From Gemmatimonadota bacterium (GTDB taxonomy: Bacteria; Gemmatimonadota; Gemmatimonadetes; JACCXV01; JAHWKZ01), in assembly GCA_019347645.1 (NCBI GenBank), contig JAHWKZ010000003.1, positions 1-38,951 on the forward strand: 38,951 bases of DNA. Reading direction: 5' to 3'. Every line of letters begins with the position of its first letter. Position 1 is the first letter of the stretch. Positions 23,091 through 30,583 of the stretch are shown piece by piece. The position numbers were made by a program, and so were the translations under genes. Under the pieces are notes generated by a model. The model ran no database searches, was not told the origin of the DNA, and saw nothing but the letters and a program-made list of their open reading frames with translations.

Positions 23091-24092
23091 CTACAGGTAT
23101 CGACCCAGGTACTCGGCCAGGTCGAGCAGCCGGGTCGAGAAGCCCATCTCGTTGTCGTACCAGGAGAGGACCTTGACCAGCGTGCCGTCGAGCACCGCGG
23201 TCGAGAGCGCGTCGACGGTAGAGGAATGGGTCGTCGACATGTAGTCGACGGAGACCAGCGGCTCGTCGCTGACCGCCAGGATTCCCTTCATCCCTCCGGC
23301 CGCGGCGGCTCGGAAGGCGTCGTTGACGGCCGCGGCGTCGGTCGACCGCTCGACCTCCACGGTCAGATCGACCAGCGAGACGTTCGGCGTCGGCACGCGG
23401 ATCGCCATGCCGTCGATCCTGCCGTCCAGCTCGGGAAGGGCCTTTCCGGTCGCCTTGGCCGCCCCCGTCGTGGTGGGGATCAGGGAGACGGCCGCGGCGC
23501 GGGCCCGGCGGAGGTCCTTGTCGGGCGAGTCCACGACGTGCTGGCTGGAGGTGTAGGAGTGCGTGGTGGTCATCAGCCCGTGGACCCAGCCGAACTCGTC
23601 CAGGATCACCCGGGCGACCGGCGCCAGGCAGTTAGTGGTGCACGAGGCGTTGGACACCACGTCGTCGCCGGCCTCCAGCCGATCGTGGTTCACCCCCATC
23701 ACCACGGTGGCGTCGACCTCGTCCTTGGCGGGGGCGGAGATCACCACCTTCCGGGCGCCGGCCTCGAGGTGCTTGGCGGCGTCGGCCCGGGTGCGGAAGA
23801 TGCCGGTCGACTCGATGACCACGTCCACCCCGAGCTCGCCCCACGGGAGCCGCGTGGGGTCCTTCTCCTGGAGGACCCGGAACGAGTCGTTCCCGACGGT
23901 GATCTTCCCGTCGCCGGCCGAGACGTCGACGCGCAGCTGGCCGTGGACGGAGTCGTACTTGAGCAGATGTGCGAGCGTCCGGGCATCCGTCAGGTCGTTC
24001 ACGGCCACGAGGTCGAGGTCTCGATCCGATTCGACGAGCGAGCGATACGTCAGGCGGCCGATCCGGCCGAACCCGTTGATCCCGATCTTCAT
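23091..24092 (-). CDS. gap: Glyceraldehyde-3-phosphate dehydrogenase, type I
   Basis: 333 residues. NAD-binding start INGFGRIGRLTYRSL, catalytic cysteine in SNASCTTNCLAPVARVI (about residue 150), the His of the VHGLMTTTHSYTSSQ segment, and the C-terminal SWYDNEMGFSTRLLDL. Asp in AVNDLTDA at the end of beta-2 fits NAD use. ATG 24092 has a strong GAGGAGG site. First gene of the glycolytic operon gap-pgk-tpiA; no clear promoter was found in the 66 nt before it. Confidence 0.97.
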   Translation of the reverse strand: MKIGINGFGRIGRLTYRSLVESDRDLDLVAVNDLTDARTLAHLLKYDSVHGQLRVDVSAGDGKITVGNDSFRVLQEKDPTRLPWGELGVDVVIESTGIFRTRADAAKHLEAGARKVVISAPAKDEVDATVVMGVNHDRLEAGDDVVSNASCTTNCLAPVARVILDEFGWVHGLMTTTHSYTSSQHVVDSPDKDLRRARAAAVSLIPTTTGAAKATGKALPELDGRIDGMAIRVPTPNVSLVDLTVEVERSTDAAAVNDAFRAAAAGGMKGILAVSDEPLVSVDYMSTTHSSTVDALSTAVLDGTLVKVLSWYDNEMGFSTRLLDLAEYLGRYL

Positions 24093-24158
24093 CGATCCTC
24101 CTCTGGAATGATTGCGTCGAAAACGATCGGACTACCATGGCGGAATACCGCCGCGAAG

Positions 24159-24881
24159 TTACCGGTAGGCGAACTCGAACGCGAGGGCGAAGGTGGCCCC
24201 GACGACCGCCCTCGCGCCGGACTCGAGAAGGGGCTCGGCGGCCGCCGCCAGGGTGGCGCCGCTGGTCGCCACGTCGTCGACCAGCCCGACGACGGCCCCG
24301 GCCGCTCGCCGGGCCGGGGGCGCCGGAAGGAAGGCCCCCGCGACGTTCGCTCTCCGCGCCGCGCGACCGAGCCCTACCTGGCTGGTCGTCGGCCGTTCAC
24401 GGACGAGCGCGTCCTCGACCGGAAGGTCGAGCCGGCGCCCGAGCGCGTCCGCGATCGCGCGCGACTGGTTGAAGCCCCGCTCCCTCCGCCGGGCGGGGTG
24501 GAGAGGCACGGGGACGAGGAGCTCGATGCGGGCGGGCCCCGTCAGGGCGTCGGCCATCGTCACCGCGCACGGCTCGGCCAGGTGACGCCATCCCGAGTAC
24601 TTGAGCCCCGCCACCAGCGTCCGGGCCACCCCTCGATAGCGGGTGCCGGCGACCGCCGAGAGGCCCTCCGGCCACCCCCCGCAGCGACCGCACGAGTCCG
24701 GAGACCCGGGCCGCGGAAGCCCGCACCGACGGCAGGCGACAGGCGAGAGCGGGGCCAGCGTGGCCAGGCAGCCTGGACAGAATCCCGGTCGGGCGCCGCT
24801 CAGCGCGGCGCCGCAGTGCAGGCACAGGGGCGGCAGGAGGAGGTCCACCAGCCGGGCTCCCAGGCTCGCGATACGATCCAT
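24159..24881 (-). CDS. ComF family phosphoribosyltransferase-like protein
   Basis: 240 residues. The N-terminal zinc ribbon has paired cysteines (CLHCGAAL, CPGC, CRRCGLP, CGRCGG). The C-terminal phosphoribosyltransferase fold includes LKYSGWRHLA, PVPLHPARRRERGFNQSRAIA, TTSQVGLGRAAR and the PRPP loop VVGLVDDVATSGATL. ComF proteins take part in DNA uptake during natural transformation in several bacteria. No other competence gene is in the window. It lies upstream of gap on the same strand. Confidence 0.92.
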   Translation of the reverse strand: MDRIASLGARLVDLLLPPLCLHCGAALSGARPGFCPGCLATLAPLSPVACRRCGLPRPGSPDSCGRCGGWPEGLSAVAGTRYRGVARTLVAGLKYSGWRHLAEPCAVTMADALTGPARIELLVPVPLHPARRRERGFNQSRAIADALGRRLDLPVEDALVRERPTTSQVGLGRAARRANVAGAFLPAPPARRAAGAVVGLVDDVATSGATLAAAAEPLLESGARAVVGATFALAFEFAYR

Positions 24882-24920
24882 CGCACTCGAACGGAGGGAA
24901 GACGGGCCGGTGGAGGAAAC

Positions 24921-24952
24921 GAAACGGGCGGACCAGCCGGTCCGCCCGTTTC
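24921..24952 (-). terminator. Rho-independent terminator of the secreted TPR gene
   Basis: A perfect 14-bp stem GAAACGGGCGGACC around AGCC, followed on the minus strand by GTTTCCTCC. It lies 46 nt past the TPR-gene stop. Confidence 0.85.
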
Positions 24953-24998
24953 GCTGCAGATCGCGGGCCGCCGGGTGGGTCGGCCCCTCGTTCGGGAG

Positions 24999-25484
24999 TC
25001 AGCTCCCGCCGGCGGTCAGCTGGAGGAGGGGGAACTGATCGGCGATGGTGGCCAGGTACCTCTCGCGCTCCTCGCCCGTCAGGATCGGGATCATCCGATT
25101 CACCCAGCCGCGGGCATCCTCGACGCGCTCGGTCAGGTAGTTCGCCGCGACCAGCCCGAGGTAGGCGAGCTTGATGCCTTCGTCCAGCTCGAGCGCCCGC
25201 TCGAAGGCGCCGATCGCCCGCGGGTAGTCGCCCAGCTGCAGATAGGATCCGCCCAGGAGCGCGTACGCGTTGCCGTGCCGGGGAGCGAGCTCGACCACGT
25301 GCCGGAACAGCGGGATCGCCTCCCGGTAGCGCTGTTCCGCGTAGAGGTCACCGGCGGTGGAATAGAGCGTCTCGACGGTATCGGTGGGTGCCGCGGGGGT
25401 CGTCGCCGTCGCCTTCTCCACGCCCGGCAGGGCGGAGGCGGCGGCCACGAGGGCGACGGTCAGTAGCCATCTGCGAACTCGCAT
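24999..25484 (-). CDS. Exported TPR-repeat protein
   Basis: 161 residues from ATG 25484. A signal peptide (RRWLLTVALVAAASALPGVE) with a likely cleavage near residue 25 is followed by three to four TPR units, including AGDLYAEQRYREAIPLFRHV, LLGGSYLQLGDYPRAIGAFE and GLVAANYLTERVEDARGWVN. Probably periplasmic, role unknown. It is transcribed alone: a consensus sigma-70 promoter lies just upstream and a strong terminator follows. A longer frame to 25577 exists, but it starts inside the promoter. Confidence 0.8.
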   Translation of the reverse strand: MRVRRWLLTVALVAAASALPGVEKATATTPAAPTDTVETLYSTAGDLYAEQRYREAIPLFRHVVELAPRHGNAYALLGGSYLQLGDYPRAIGAFERALELDEGIKLAYLGLVAANYLTERVEDARGWVNRMIPILTGEERERYLATIADQFPLLQLTAGGS

Positions 25485-25548
25485 GCGCCCGATCGTTCTC
25501 CTTCTGAAGGGTCCACGGAGGGGCGGCGATCTCGAGAAAGAAGGCCCC

Positions 25549-25577
25549 ATTGTAAGGAATCGAACGGAGGACGTCAA
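25549..25577 (-). promoter_or_regulatory. Sigma-70 promoter of the exported TPR gene
   Basis: TTGACG (25577-25572), 17-nt spacer, TACAAT (25554-25549). Five of six bases match at each box with ideal spacing, the best housekeeping promoter in the window. An AT-rich stretch (25578-25600) upstream could act as an UP element. Confidence 0.75.
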
Positions 25578-25613
25578 CCTTTTGACTATATATAGAGTCG
25601 ACGGACCGTGGGA

Positions 25614-26093
25614 TCAGCGATGGACCGAGGAGTCCGAGCGCGTCTCCACGAACGCCTCGAGCGCTTCGCGGAGCTCGTCGAACACCTCTTCGTAGATCTC
25701 GCGATCCCAGCCGATCGGATCGAGGACTCCGTCGGGAGAGCCCTCCGGCAGGAACTCGGTCACCACGTGGACGTCCACGGTGGAGTCGAGGTCGCGGACG
25801 ATCCGGGCATGGCTCGGCTGCATCGCCAGGACGGTGTCCGCCCATGCCAGGAGCTCCTCGCTCAGCGGTCGAGCCACATGACTCGAGAGATCCAGACCCC
25901 GCGCCGCGGCGGTTTGGAGCGAGTGCGGGTGGGCCGGACCGCCGGTAACCGCGGCGGTTCCCGCCGAGATCACCTCCGCCTCGACGCCGGCCCGGACGAA
26001 GAGCCGGCGCAGGAGCGCCTCGGCCATGGGGCTGCGACAGGTGTTCCCCGTGCAGACCACGAGGACGCGATAGGGTCGGCTGGAGCGGTTCAT
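25614..26093 (-). CDS. Low-molecular-weight phosphatase, probable protein-arginine phosphatase (YwlE-like)
   Basis: 159 residues from ATG 26093. The catalytic loop is VCTGNTCRSPMAEALLRR (nucleophile Cys14, Arg20), and the general-acid loop is LDPIGW. Ordinary LMW tyrosine phosphatases have Ile at the fifth loop position (CLGNICRSP). Threonine there, as in Bacillus YwlE, is the residue known to select phospho-arginine. The gene follows a YrdC/Sua5-type gene, as ywlE follows ywlC in Bacillus. No McsB-type arginine kinase is in the window. An upstream start at 26129 is possible but adds no family-like sequence. Confidence 0.82.
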   Translation of the reverse strand: MNRSSRPYRVLVVCTGNTCRSPMAEALLRRLFVRAGVEAEVISAGTAAVTGGPAHPHSLQTAAARGLDLSSHVARPLSEELLAWADTVLAMQPSHARIVRDLDSTVDVHVVTEFLPEGSPDGVLDPIGWDREIYEEVFDELREALEAFVETRSDSSVHR

Positions 26094-26189
26094 ACGGCCG
26101 AAGATCGACTCGCTCGCGGCGTCACGCAATCCCGACGGGTCCGGATCACCCCCTTCCGGCGGATCGGCTCCGCGACGGCGGCGGCGGTT

Positions 26190-26849
26190 TCAGTCTCCCG
26201 CGAGCCCGATCACCCGGCGGATCTCGTCGAGCGAAACGGCGCCGAGGCGGACGACCCGGGGCGGAGTGGTCGAGACGTCGACGATCGTCGAAGGCTCCCC
26301 CGCCGCCGCGGGCTCCCCGTCGGCGCTCCGTGGCTCGAGCAGGCCCAGCGCGACGGCCTCGCCACCCGGCGCCGGTGCCAGCGCCCGGGCGGCCTCCGAC
26401 ACGCGCAGCGAGGGCAGCTTCCCCTTCAGGTTCGCGCTGGTCGAGAACAGCGGTCCCCGCCAGGCCGCCAGCAGCCGCCTCGAGACCTCGTCGCTGGCCG
26501 GCCGCAGCGCGAGTCGACCGGCATCGACCACCGGGGCGGGCGCTTCGCTCGTCGCGGGAACGATCAGGGTCAAAGGTCCCGGCCAGAAGGCCGCGGAGAG
26601 GCGCCGGGCGCCCTGGGTCCACTCCGCCGCCATGCCGCGCGCCGCCTCGGCGTCCGATACCAGGCACAGGAACGGGCGCGGGGTGTCGTATCCCTTGAGG
26701 AGCCGGGCGGCCTCGACGGCTTCTTCGCGGTAGGGATCGCCGGTGAGGCTGACCACCGTCTCGGTGGGGTGCAGGACGAGCCGGCCGGCGGCGAGGGCTT
26801 CGGCGGCCGCCTCGATCCCCTCCGGATCGGGCGGGACGAGGGGGATCAG
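26190..26849 (-). CDS. YrdC/Sua5-type L-threonylcarbamoyladenylate synthase family; CTG start likely
   Basis: 219 residues with the YrdC fold: GRLVLHPTETVVSLTGDP, LLKGYDTPRPFLCLV, FWPGPLTLIVPA, LRPASDEVSRRLL, FSTSANLKG and a C-terminal STIVDVS...VVRLGA. The family makes threonylcarbamoyl-AMP for t6A in tRNA. The usual Lys-x-Arg site reads Lys-Gly-Tyr here, so activity may be altered. No ATG, GTG or TTG fits the usual start. CTG 26849 overlaps the purB stop as CTGA, like the GTGA/ATGA junctions elsewhere; GTG 26888, inside purB, is the nearest standard alternative. Confidence 0.82.
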   Translation of the reverse strand: MIPLVPPDPEGIEAAAEALAAGRLVLHPTETVVSLTGDPYREEAVEAARLLKGYDTPRPFLCLVSDAEAARGMAAEWTQGARRLSAAFWPGPLTLIVPATSEAPAPVVDAGRLALRPASDEVSRRLLAAWRGPLFSTSANLKGKLPSLRVSEAARALAPAPGGEAVALGLLEPRSADGEPAAAGEPSTIVDVSTTPPRVVRLGAVSLDEIRRVIGLAGD

Positions 26850-28294
26850 ACCCGGACCTCGCCGGTCATCGTCAGGTCGCCTTCCCACGCCTCCAGCCGC
26901 GGCCGAACCACGCGCTGGAGGTACGCTCGCGCCTGCTCGGGCGCGCGCCCCACGTAGGAGCGCGGATCCCGCGCCCGCCGCCACGTCTCCTCGGAGAGGG
27001 CGGCGAACTCCTCCTCCTCCGCCAGCCGGTCGAGCAGGTCGTGGTCCTCTCCCGATTCGACCCTCTGGGCGGCCTCGCGGGCCCGCACCCGGATCCGCTC
27101 GTGGAGCGACTGACGGTCGCCGCCCGCCTCCACCGCCTCCATCAGCAGGGTCTCGGTCACCATCGCCGGCAGCTCTTTCTCGAGCCGCCGTCGGACGACC
27201 TCCTCGCGCACCTCGAGACCCGAGGCGATATCGTGCCACAGCACCAGCAGCGCGTCGACGGTGAGGAACAGCTCCGGAAGCGAGATCCGCTTGTTGGACG
27301 AGTCGTCGAGCGAGCGCTCGAGCCACTGGGTGGCCGCCGTCCAGTCGAGGTTTCCGGCGGTCTGTATGGCGAAGCGGGCGAGCCCGCACATCCGTTCGGC
27401 GCGCATGGGGTTGCGCTTGTAGGGCATCGCCGAGGAGCCGACCTGCCGGCGGCCGAACGGCTCGAGCACCTCGCCGAGGTGCTGCAGCAGCCGCAGATCG
27501 TGACCGAACGTGCTCGCCGAGACGGCGACCCCAGCCAGCGAGCTCCCCCACGCGGCATCGACCTTCCGCGGGGCCGTCTGCCCCGTCACCGGGAACGCCC
27601 CCGTCGCCCCCAGCTTCTCCACGACCCGCTCTTCCAACGCCTCGACCTTCGCGTGGTCGCCGTCCGCCAGGGCGAGGAAGGAAGCTTGCGTGCCGGTGGT
27701 CCCCTTGAGACCCCGCAGCCGGAACCGGTCGAGCCGGAACTCGATCTCGTCGAGGTCGAGCAGCAGGTCCTGGATCCACAGGCAGGCCCGCTTCCCGACC
27801 GTGGTCGGCTGGGCGGGCTGGAAATGGGTCCAGCCGAGTGTCGGCAGGCCCGACCACTGCTCGGCGAAGTCCGCCAGGGCCGCCACCACGCACAGCGCCT
27901 TGCGCTCCACGACCCGCATCGCACGGCGCATGATCAGCAGATCGGCGTTGTCGACCACGAACGCGCTGGTGGCGCCCAGGTGGAGGATCGGTCGGGCCGA
28001 GGGGGCCGCCTCGGCGAAGGCGTGGACGTGCGCCATCACGTCGTGGCGCAATTCGCGCTCGAGCTCCTCGGCGCGATCGAAGTCGATCCGGGAAGCCCCC
28101 GCCCGGAGGGCCTCCACCTGCTCGGGCTCGACCCCCCCGAGCCCGAGCTCGGCCTGCGCCTCGGCGAGCGCGATCCAGATCCGGCGCCACGTGGAGATCC
28201 TCTCGCGGGCCCCGAAGAGCCGTGCCATCTCCTCGCTCGCGTAGCGGTCCACCAGGGGGTGCTCGAAACGGTCGTGGCGGTCGGAGGCCCTCAT
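26846..28294 (-). CDS. purB: Adenylosuccinate lyase
   Basis: 482 residues, fumarase/aspartase superfamily. It acts twice in purine synthesis: cleavage of SAICAR, and of adenylosuccinate to AMP. Motifs: ILHLGATSAFVVDNADLL (catalytic region 1), TLGWTHFQPAQPTTVGKR (region 2, with His) and the signature GSSAMPYKRNPMRAERMCGL. Length fits the longer clade that resembles eukaryotic ADSL. It lies 19 nt after purE, an expected partner. Start ATG 28294. Confidence 0.95.
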   Translation of the reverse strand: MRASDRHDRFEHPLVDRYASEEMARLFGARERISTWRRIWIALAEAQAELGLGGVEPEQVEALRAGASRIDFDRAEELERELRHDVMAHVHAFAEAAPSARPILHLGATSAFVVDNADLLIMRRAMRVVERKALCVVAALADFAEQWSGLPTLGWTHFQPAQPTTVGKRACLWIQDLLLDLDEIEFRLDRFRLRGLKGTTGTQASFLALADGDHAKVEALEERVVEKLGATGAFPVTGQTAPRKVDAAWGSSLAGVAVSASTFGHDLRLLQHLGEVLEPFGRRQVGSSAMPYKRNPMRAERMCGLARFAIQTAGNLDWTAATQWLERSLDDSSNKRISLPELFLTVDALLVLWHDIASGLEVREEVVRRRLEKELPAMVTETLLMEAVEAGGDRQSLHERIRVRAREAAQRVESGEDHDLLDRLAEEEEFAALSEETWRRARDPRSYVGRAPEQARAYLQRVVRPRLEAWEGDLTMTGEVRV

Positions 28295-28313
28295 CGTCTC
28301 GTCCCCTCTCGCG

Positions 28314-28724
28314 TCAGGCCTTCCCCAGGATCCGGAGCGCGAGGTGCGCCGCGTTCCTCCCGTTGTCGATCCCCACGGCGGCGACCGGGACGCCGGGTGG
28401 CATCTGGGCGATGGCGAGCAGGGCGTCGACGCCCCTGAGGGCCCCGGCGCCGACCGGCAGGCCGATCACCGGCAACTTCGTGTGCGCCGCCACCACGCCC
28501 GGCAGCGCCGCCGCCAGCCCCGCCGCCGCGATCACCACCCCGTACCCCTTCTCCTCCGCCGTCCGGGCCAGCTCCGCCACCCGGTCCGGGTCCCGGTGCG
28601 CCGAGGCGACCTGGAACTCGTACTCCACTCCTGCCTCCTCCAGGACCCTCAACCCCTTCTCCACCACCGGCCGATCCGACTCCGACCCCGCCAGGACCAA
28701 CACCTTCGAACCGGATCGAATCAC
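28314..28724 (-). CDS. purE: N5-carboxyaminoimidazole ribonucleotide mutase (PurE)
   Basis: 136 residues, shorter than the usual 155-170. It has the motifs GSESD (phosphate binding), QVASAHRDPDRV (catalytic His), AAAGLAAALPGVVAAHTKLP and the loop IAQMPPGVPVAAVGI. It converts N5-CAIR to CAIR in the de novo purine pathway. The start is GTG 28724 with GAGG 7 nt before it; there is no earlier start in frame near the family N-terminus. The shortness comes from both ends, and the core is complete. No purine riboswitch was seen upstream. Confidence 0.92.
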   Translation of the reverse strand: MIRSGSKVLVLAGSESDRPVVEKGLRVLEEAGVEYEFQVASAHRDPDRVAELARTAEEKGYGVVIAAAGLAAALPGVVAAHTKLPVIGLPVGAGALRGVDALLAIAQMPPGVPVAAVGIDNGRNAAHLALRILGKA

Positions 28725-28888
28725 CTGGACCTCTTCCCAAAAACCGAAGCTATGGGCGACACGAACGTGGGCGAATCAAAACGGTGTAGATCGTGGCGAT
28801 CGTGAGGAGGGATTCCGAGGCGTGGTAAAAACCACGCCGCAGGAAGCCCGACGAGGGATCGCCGCGAGATGCGCCGTTTTCATTCGCC
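28725..28888. other. Intergenic region between mtnP and purE
   Basis: 164 nt holding one clear hairpin (28819-28838) and no reading frame or recognised RNA. It must carry the purE-purB promoter on the minus strand, but no convincing -35/-10 pair was seen. Confidence 0.4.
28819..28838 (-). terminator. Hairpin after the fab-rnc-mtnP operon
   Basis: GGCGTGGT-AAAA-ACCACGCC (plus-strand reading), an 8-bp perfect stem 50 nt past the mtnP stop. On the minus strand the loop is UUUU, and no U-run follows the stem. Confidence 0.55.
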
Positions 28889-29776
28889 CTAGATCCACTC
28901 TCGGAAGTCGTCTGGGATCAGTCCTCTCCTCTTATACCTCAACATCGAGTCCTCGCACGAGCACGCCGGCGTCGTGGTAGGAAGAAGCTCCAGGAAATTC
29001 CAGGTGATCTCGGGAAGGAGCTCGAGGGCCTCGTCGATCCAGACCTCGCGCCGCTCCTCGTCGATCTCCGCGACCCCTTCGGCGTAGTTCGTCACGTAGG
29101 CGACCGGATGGTAGCAGATCTCCAGCTCGCGAGCGAGGAACGCCTCGGGGGCGAGGGTCATGCCGACCAGATCGGCCCCCAGGACCCTCAGCATCCGCAC
29201 TTCGGCCGGAGTCTCCAGCCGAGGTCCCTCGTTGACGGCGTACACCGCGTCCCGGCGGGGCGTGAGCGCCATCTCGTCCATCACCTGCCCGAGAGCGTTC
29301 TCCAGAGTCGAGCAGAACGGCGGGCTCTGGCGGAGGATCCCGAAGCCCTTGTCCTCGAAGTAGGTGGAGGCGCGCCCCTTGGTGAAGTCGAGCAGGTCGG
29401 CCGGCAGGACGAACTCGCCAATCCGGAAGTCGGTCGACAGCGCCCCCGGGCCGCTCCACGCCACGATGCGGCGCACGCCCAGCTCCTTGAGCGCCCAGAC
29501 GTTCGCCCGGTAGTTGACGAACGGCGCGGTGACCCGGTACTCGCGCTCTCCGTGTCGCGGCAGGACGTAGAAGCGCCGCTCGCCGTGCTTCATGAACAGG
29601 ACGGGTGTGGAGCAGCCGAACGGTGTCTCCTTGACCAGCACGTCGACCACGGTGCCCAGCCGCTCGCGTGCCAGGCGGTACACCTTGCCGCCGGTGATGA
29701 ACGCGACCTCGGAGAACCTCTCGTCATAGGGGATCGACAGCGCCTTCGGGAGGACCTCGGTCCGAGGCTCGGTCAC
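28889..29776 (-). CDS. mtnP: S-methyl-5'-thioadenosine phosphorylase family protein
   Basis: 295 residues of the PNP/UDP phosphorylase type 2 family. It has FMKHGERRFYVLPRHGE (phosphate site), NYRANVWALKELGVRRIVAW, and the signature run AVNEGPRLETPAEVRM followed by VGMTLAPEAFLARELEICYH. Such enzymes split methylthioadenosine with phosphate; some accept inosine or guanosine, and the residues seen do not settle which. Pro in LAPEAF replaces the usual Thr in MTPEA, a position near the base. GTG 29776 overlaps the rnc stop as GTGA. Last gene of the fatty-acid operon, where it has no obvious pathway link. Confidence 0.88.
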   Translation of the reverse strand: MTEPRTEVLPKALSIPYDERFSEVAFITGGKVYRLARERLGTVVDVLVKETPFGCSTPVLFMKHGERRFYVLPRHGEREYRVTAPFVNYRANVWALKELGVRRIVAWSGPGALSTDFRIGEFVLPADLLDFTKGRASTYFEDKGFGILRQSPPFCSTLENALGQVMDEMALTPRRDAVYAVNEGPRLETPAEVRMLRVLGADLVGMTLAPEAFLARELEICYHPVAYVTNYAEGVAEIDEERREVWIDEALELLPEITWNFLELLPTTTPACSCEDSMLRYKRRGLIPDDFREWI

Positions 29777-30567
29777 GTTCGTTTGCCGCGCCGGTGCTCC
29801 GGGATCGACGCCTGCACCCTGTCGAGGCGCTCGAGCGCATCCATCGCCGCCTCCTTCTCGGCCTCCTTCTTCGTCCGCCCCCAACCGGAGCCCAGCGGCT
29901 CCCCCTCGAGCCACACCTGGCACTCGAAGTTTATGTTGTCTCGGTCGCCGTCGGGGGCGCTGGAGGCTCGATGCGTCCGATAGGTGAGCTGCCCGCGTCC
30001 GAGCTCGTGGATCGTCTCCTGGAGCCGGTTCTTGGCGGTGTGGAAGCCCTCCTCCCGCTCCAGGTCGCGCGAGAGGACGGTGCGCTCGATGAACCGCCGG
30101 GCGACCTCGAATCCGCCGTCCACGTAGAGCGCCCCGATCACGCCTTCGAGGGCGTCGGCCGCGATCTTCTGGCGGCCACCACCGGAGAGGAGATTGGGGT
30201 CCTCGCCGGTCTGGATCTCGTCGGGCAGACCGATCGCCTCGGAAGCCCCCGCCAGGAAGCGGCGGCTGATGATGTGCGCCCGCATCTGGGAGAGGACTCC
30301 CTCCTGCGAGTCGGGATGGCGCTCGAAGAGCCAGTTGCTCACGACCAGGTTGAGCACGCTGTCCCCCAGAAACTCCAGCCGCTCGTAGGACTCGCCGCGA
30401 CTGTGGGATTGGTCGAGGTAGGAGGGATGGGTGACGGCGCGACCGAGAAGCTCGTGGGAGGAGAAGCGGTGACCGAGGATCCGCTCCAAACGTCGGATCC
30501 TCTGCCCCCCTTCTTCCTTCGCCGCCTCTCCGTCTCCCATCCGGCGGCGGAACCACTCGAGGATCAT
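29773..30567 (-). CDS. rnc: Ribonuclease III
   Basis: 264 residues. The N-terminal nuclease domain has the signature YERLEFLGDSVLNLVVSNWL with the metal-binding Glu and Asp, and KIAADALEGVIGALYVDGG with the second acidic cluster. The C-terminal double-stranded RNA-binding domain ends with SGWGRTKKEAEKEAAMDALE. It processes rRNA precursors and structured mRNAs. It lies downstream of fabF, as in many bacteria, with a 16-nt gap. Confidence 0.96.
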   Translation of the reverse strand: MILEWFRRRMGDGEAAKEEGGQRIRRLERILGHRFSSHELLGRAVTHPSYLDQSHSRGESYERLEFLGDSVLNLVVSNWLFERHPDSQEGVLSQMRAHIISRRFLAGASEAIGLPDEIQTGEDPNLLSGGGRQKIAADALEGVIGALYVDGGFEVARRFIERTVLSRDLEREEGFHTAKNRLQETIHELGRGQLTYRTHRASSAPDGDRDNINFECQVWLEGEPLGSGWGRTKKEAEKEAAMDALERLDRVQASIPEHRRGKRT

Positions 30568-30583
30568 GCGCGTCGCTTCTCCG

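Noticed and set aside
24139-24152. GGCGG-AATA-CCGCC hairpin between comF and gap as a terminator
   Set aside because: Only a 5-bp stem and no U-run; too weak to annotate.
25584-25600. GACTATATATAGAGTC as an operator palindrome
   Set aside because: Only the outer four bases pair as an inverted repeat; better explained as AT-rich DNA upstream of the TPR promoter.
28725-28888. Purine riboswitch upstream of purE
   Set aside because: None of the conserved purine-aptamer loops are present.
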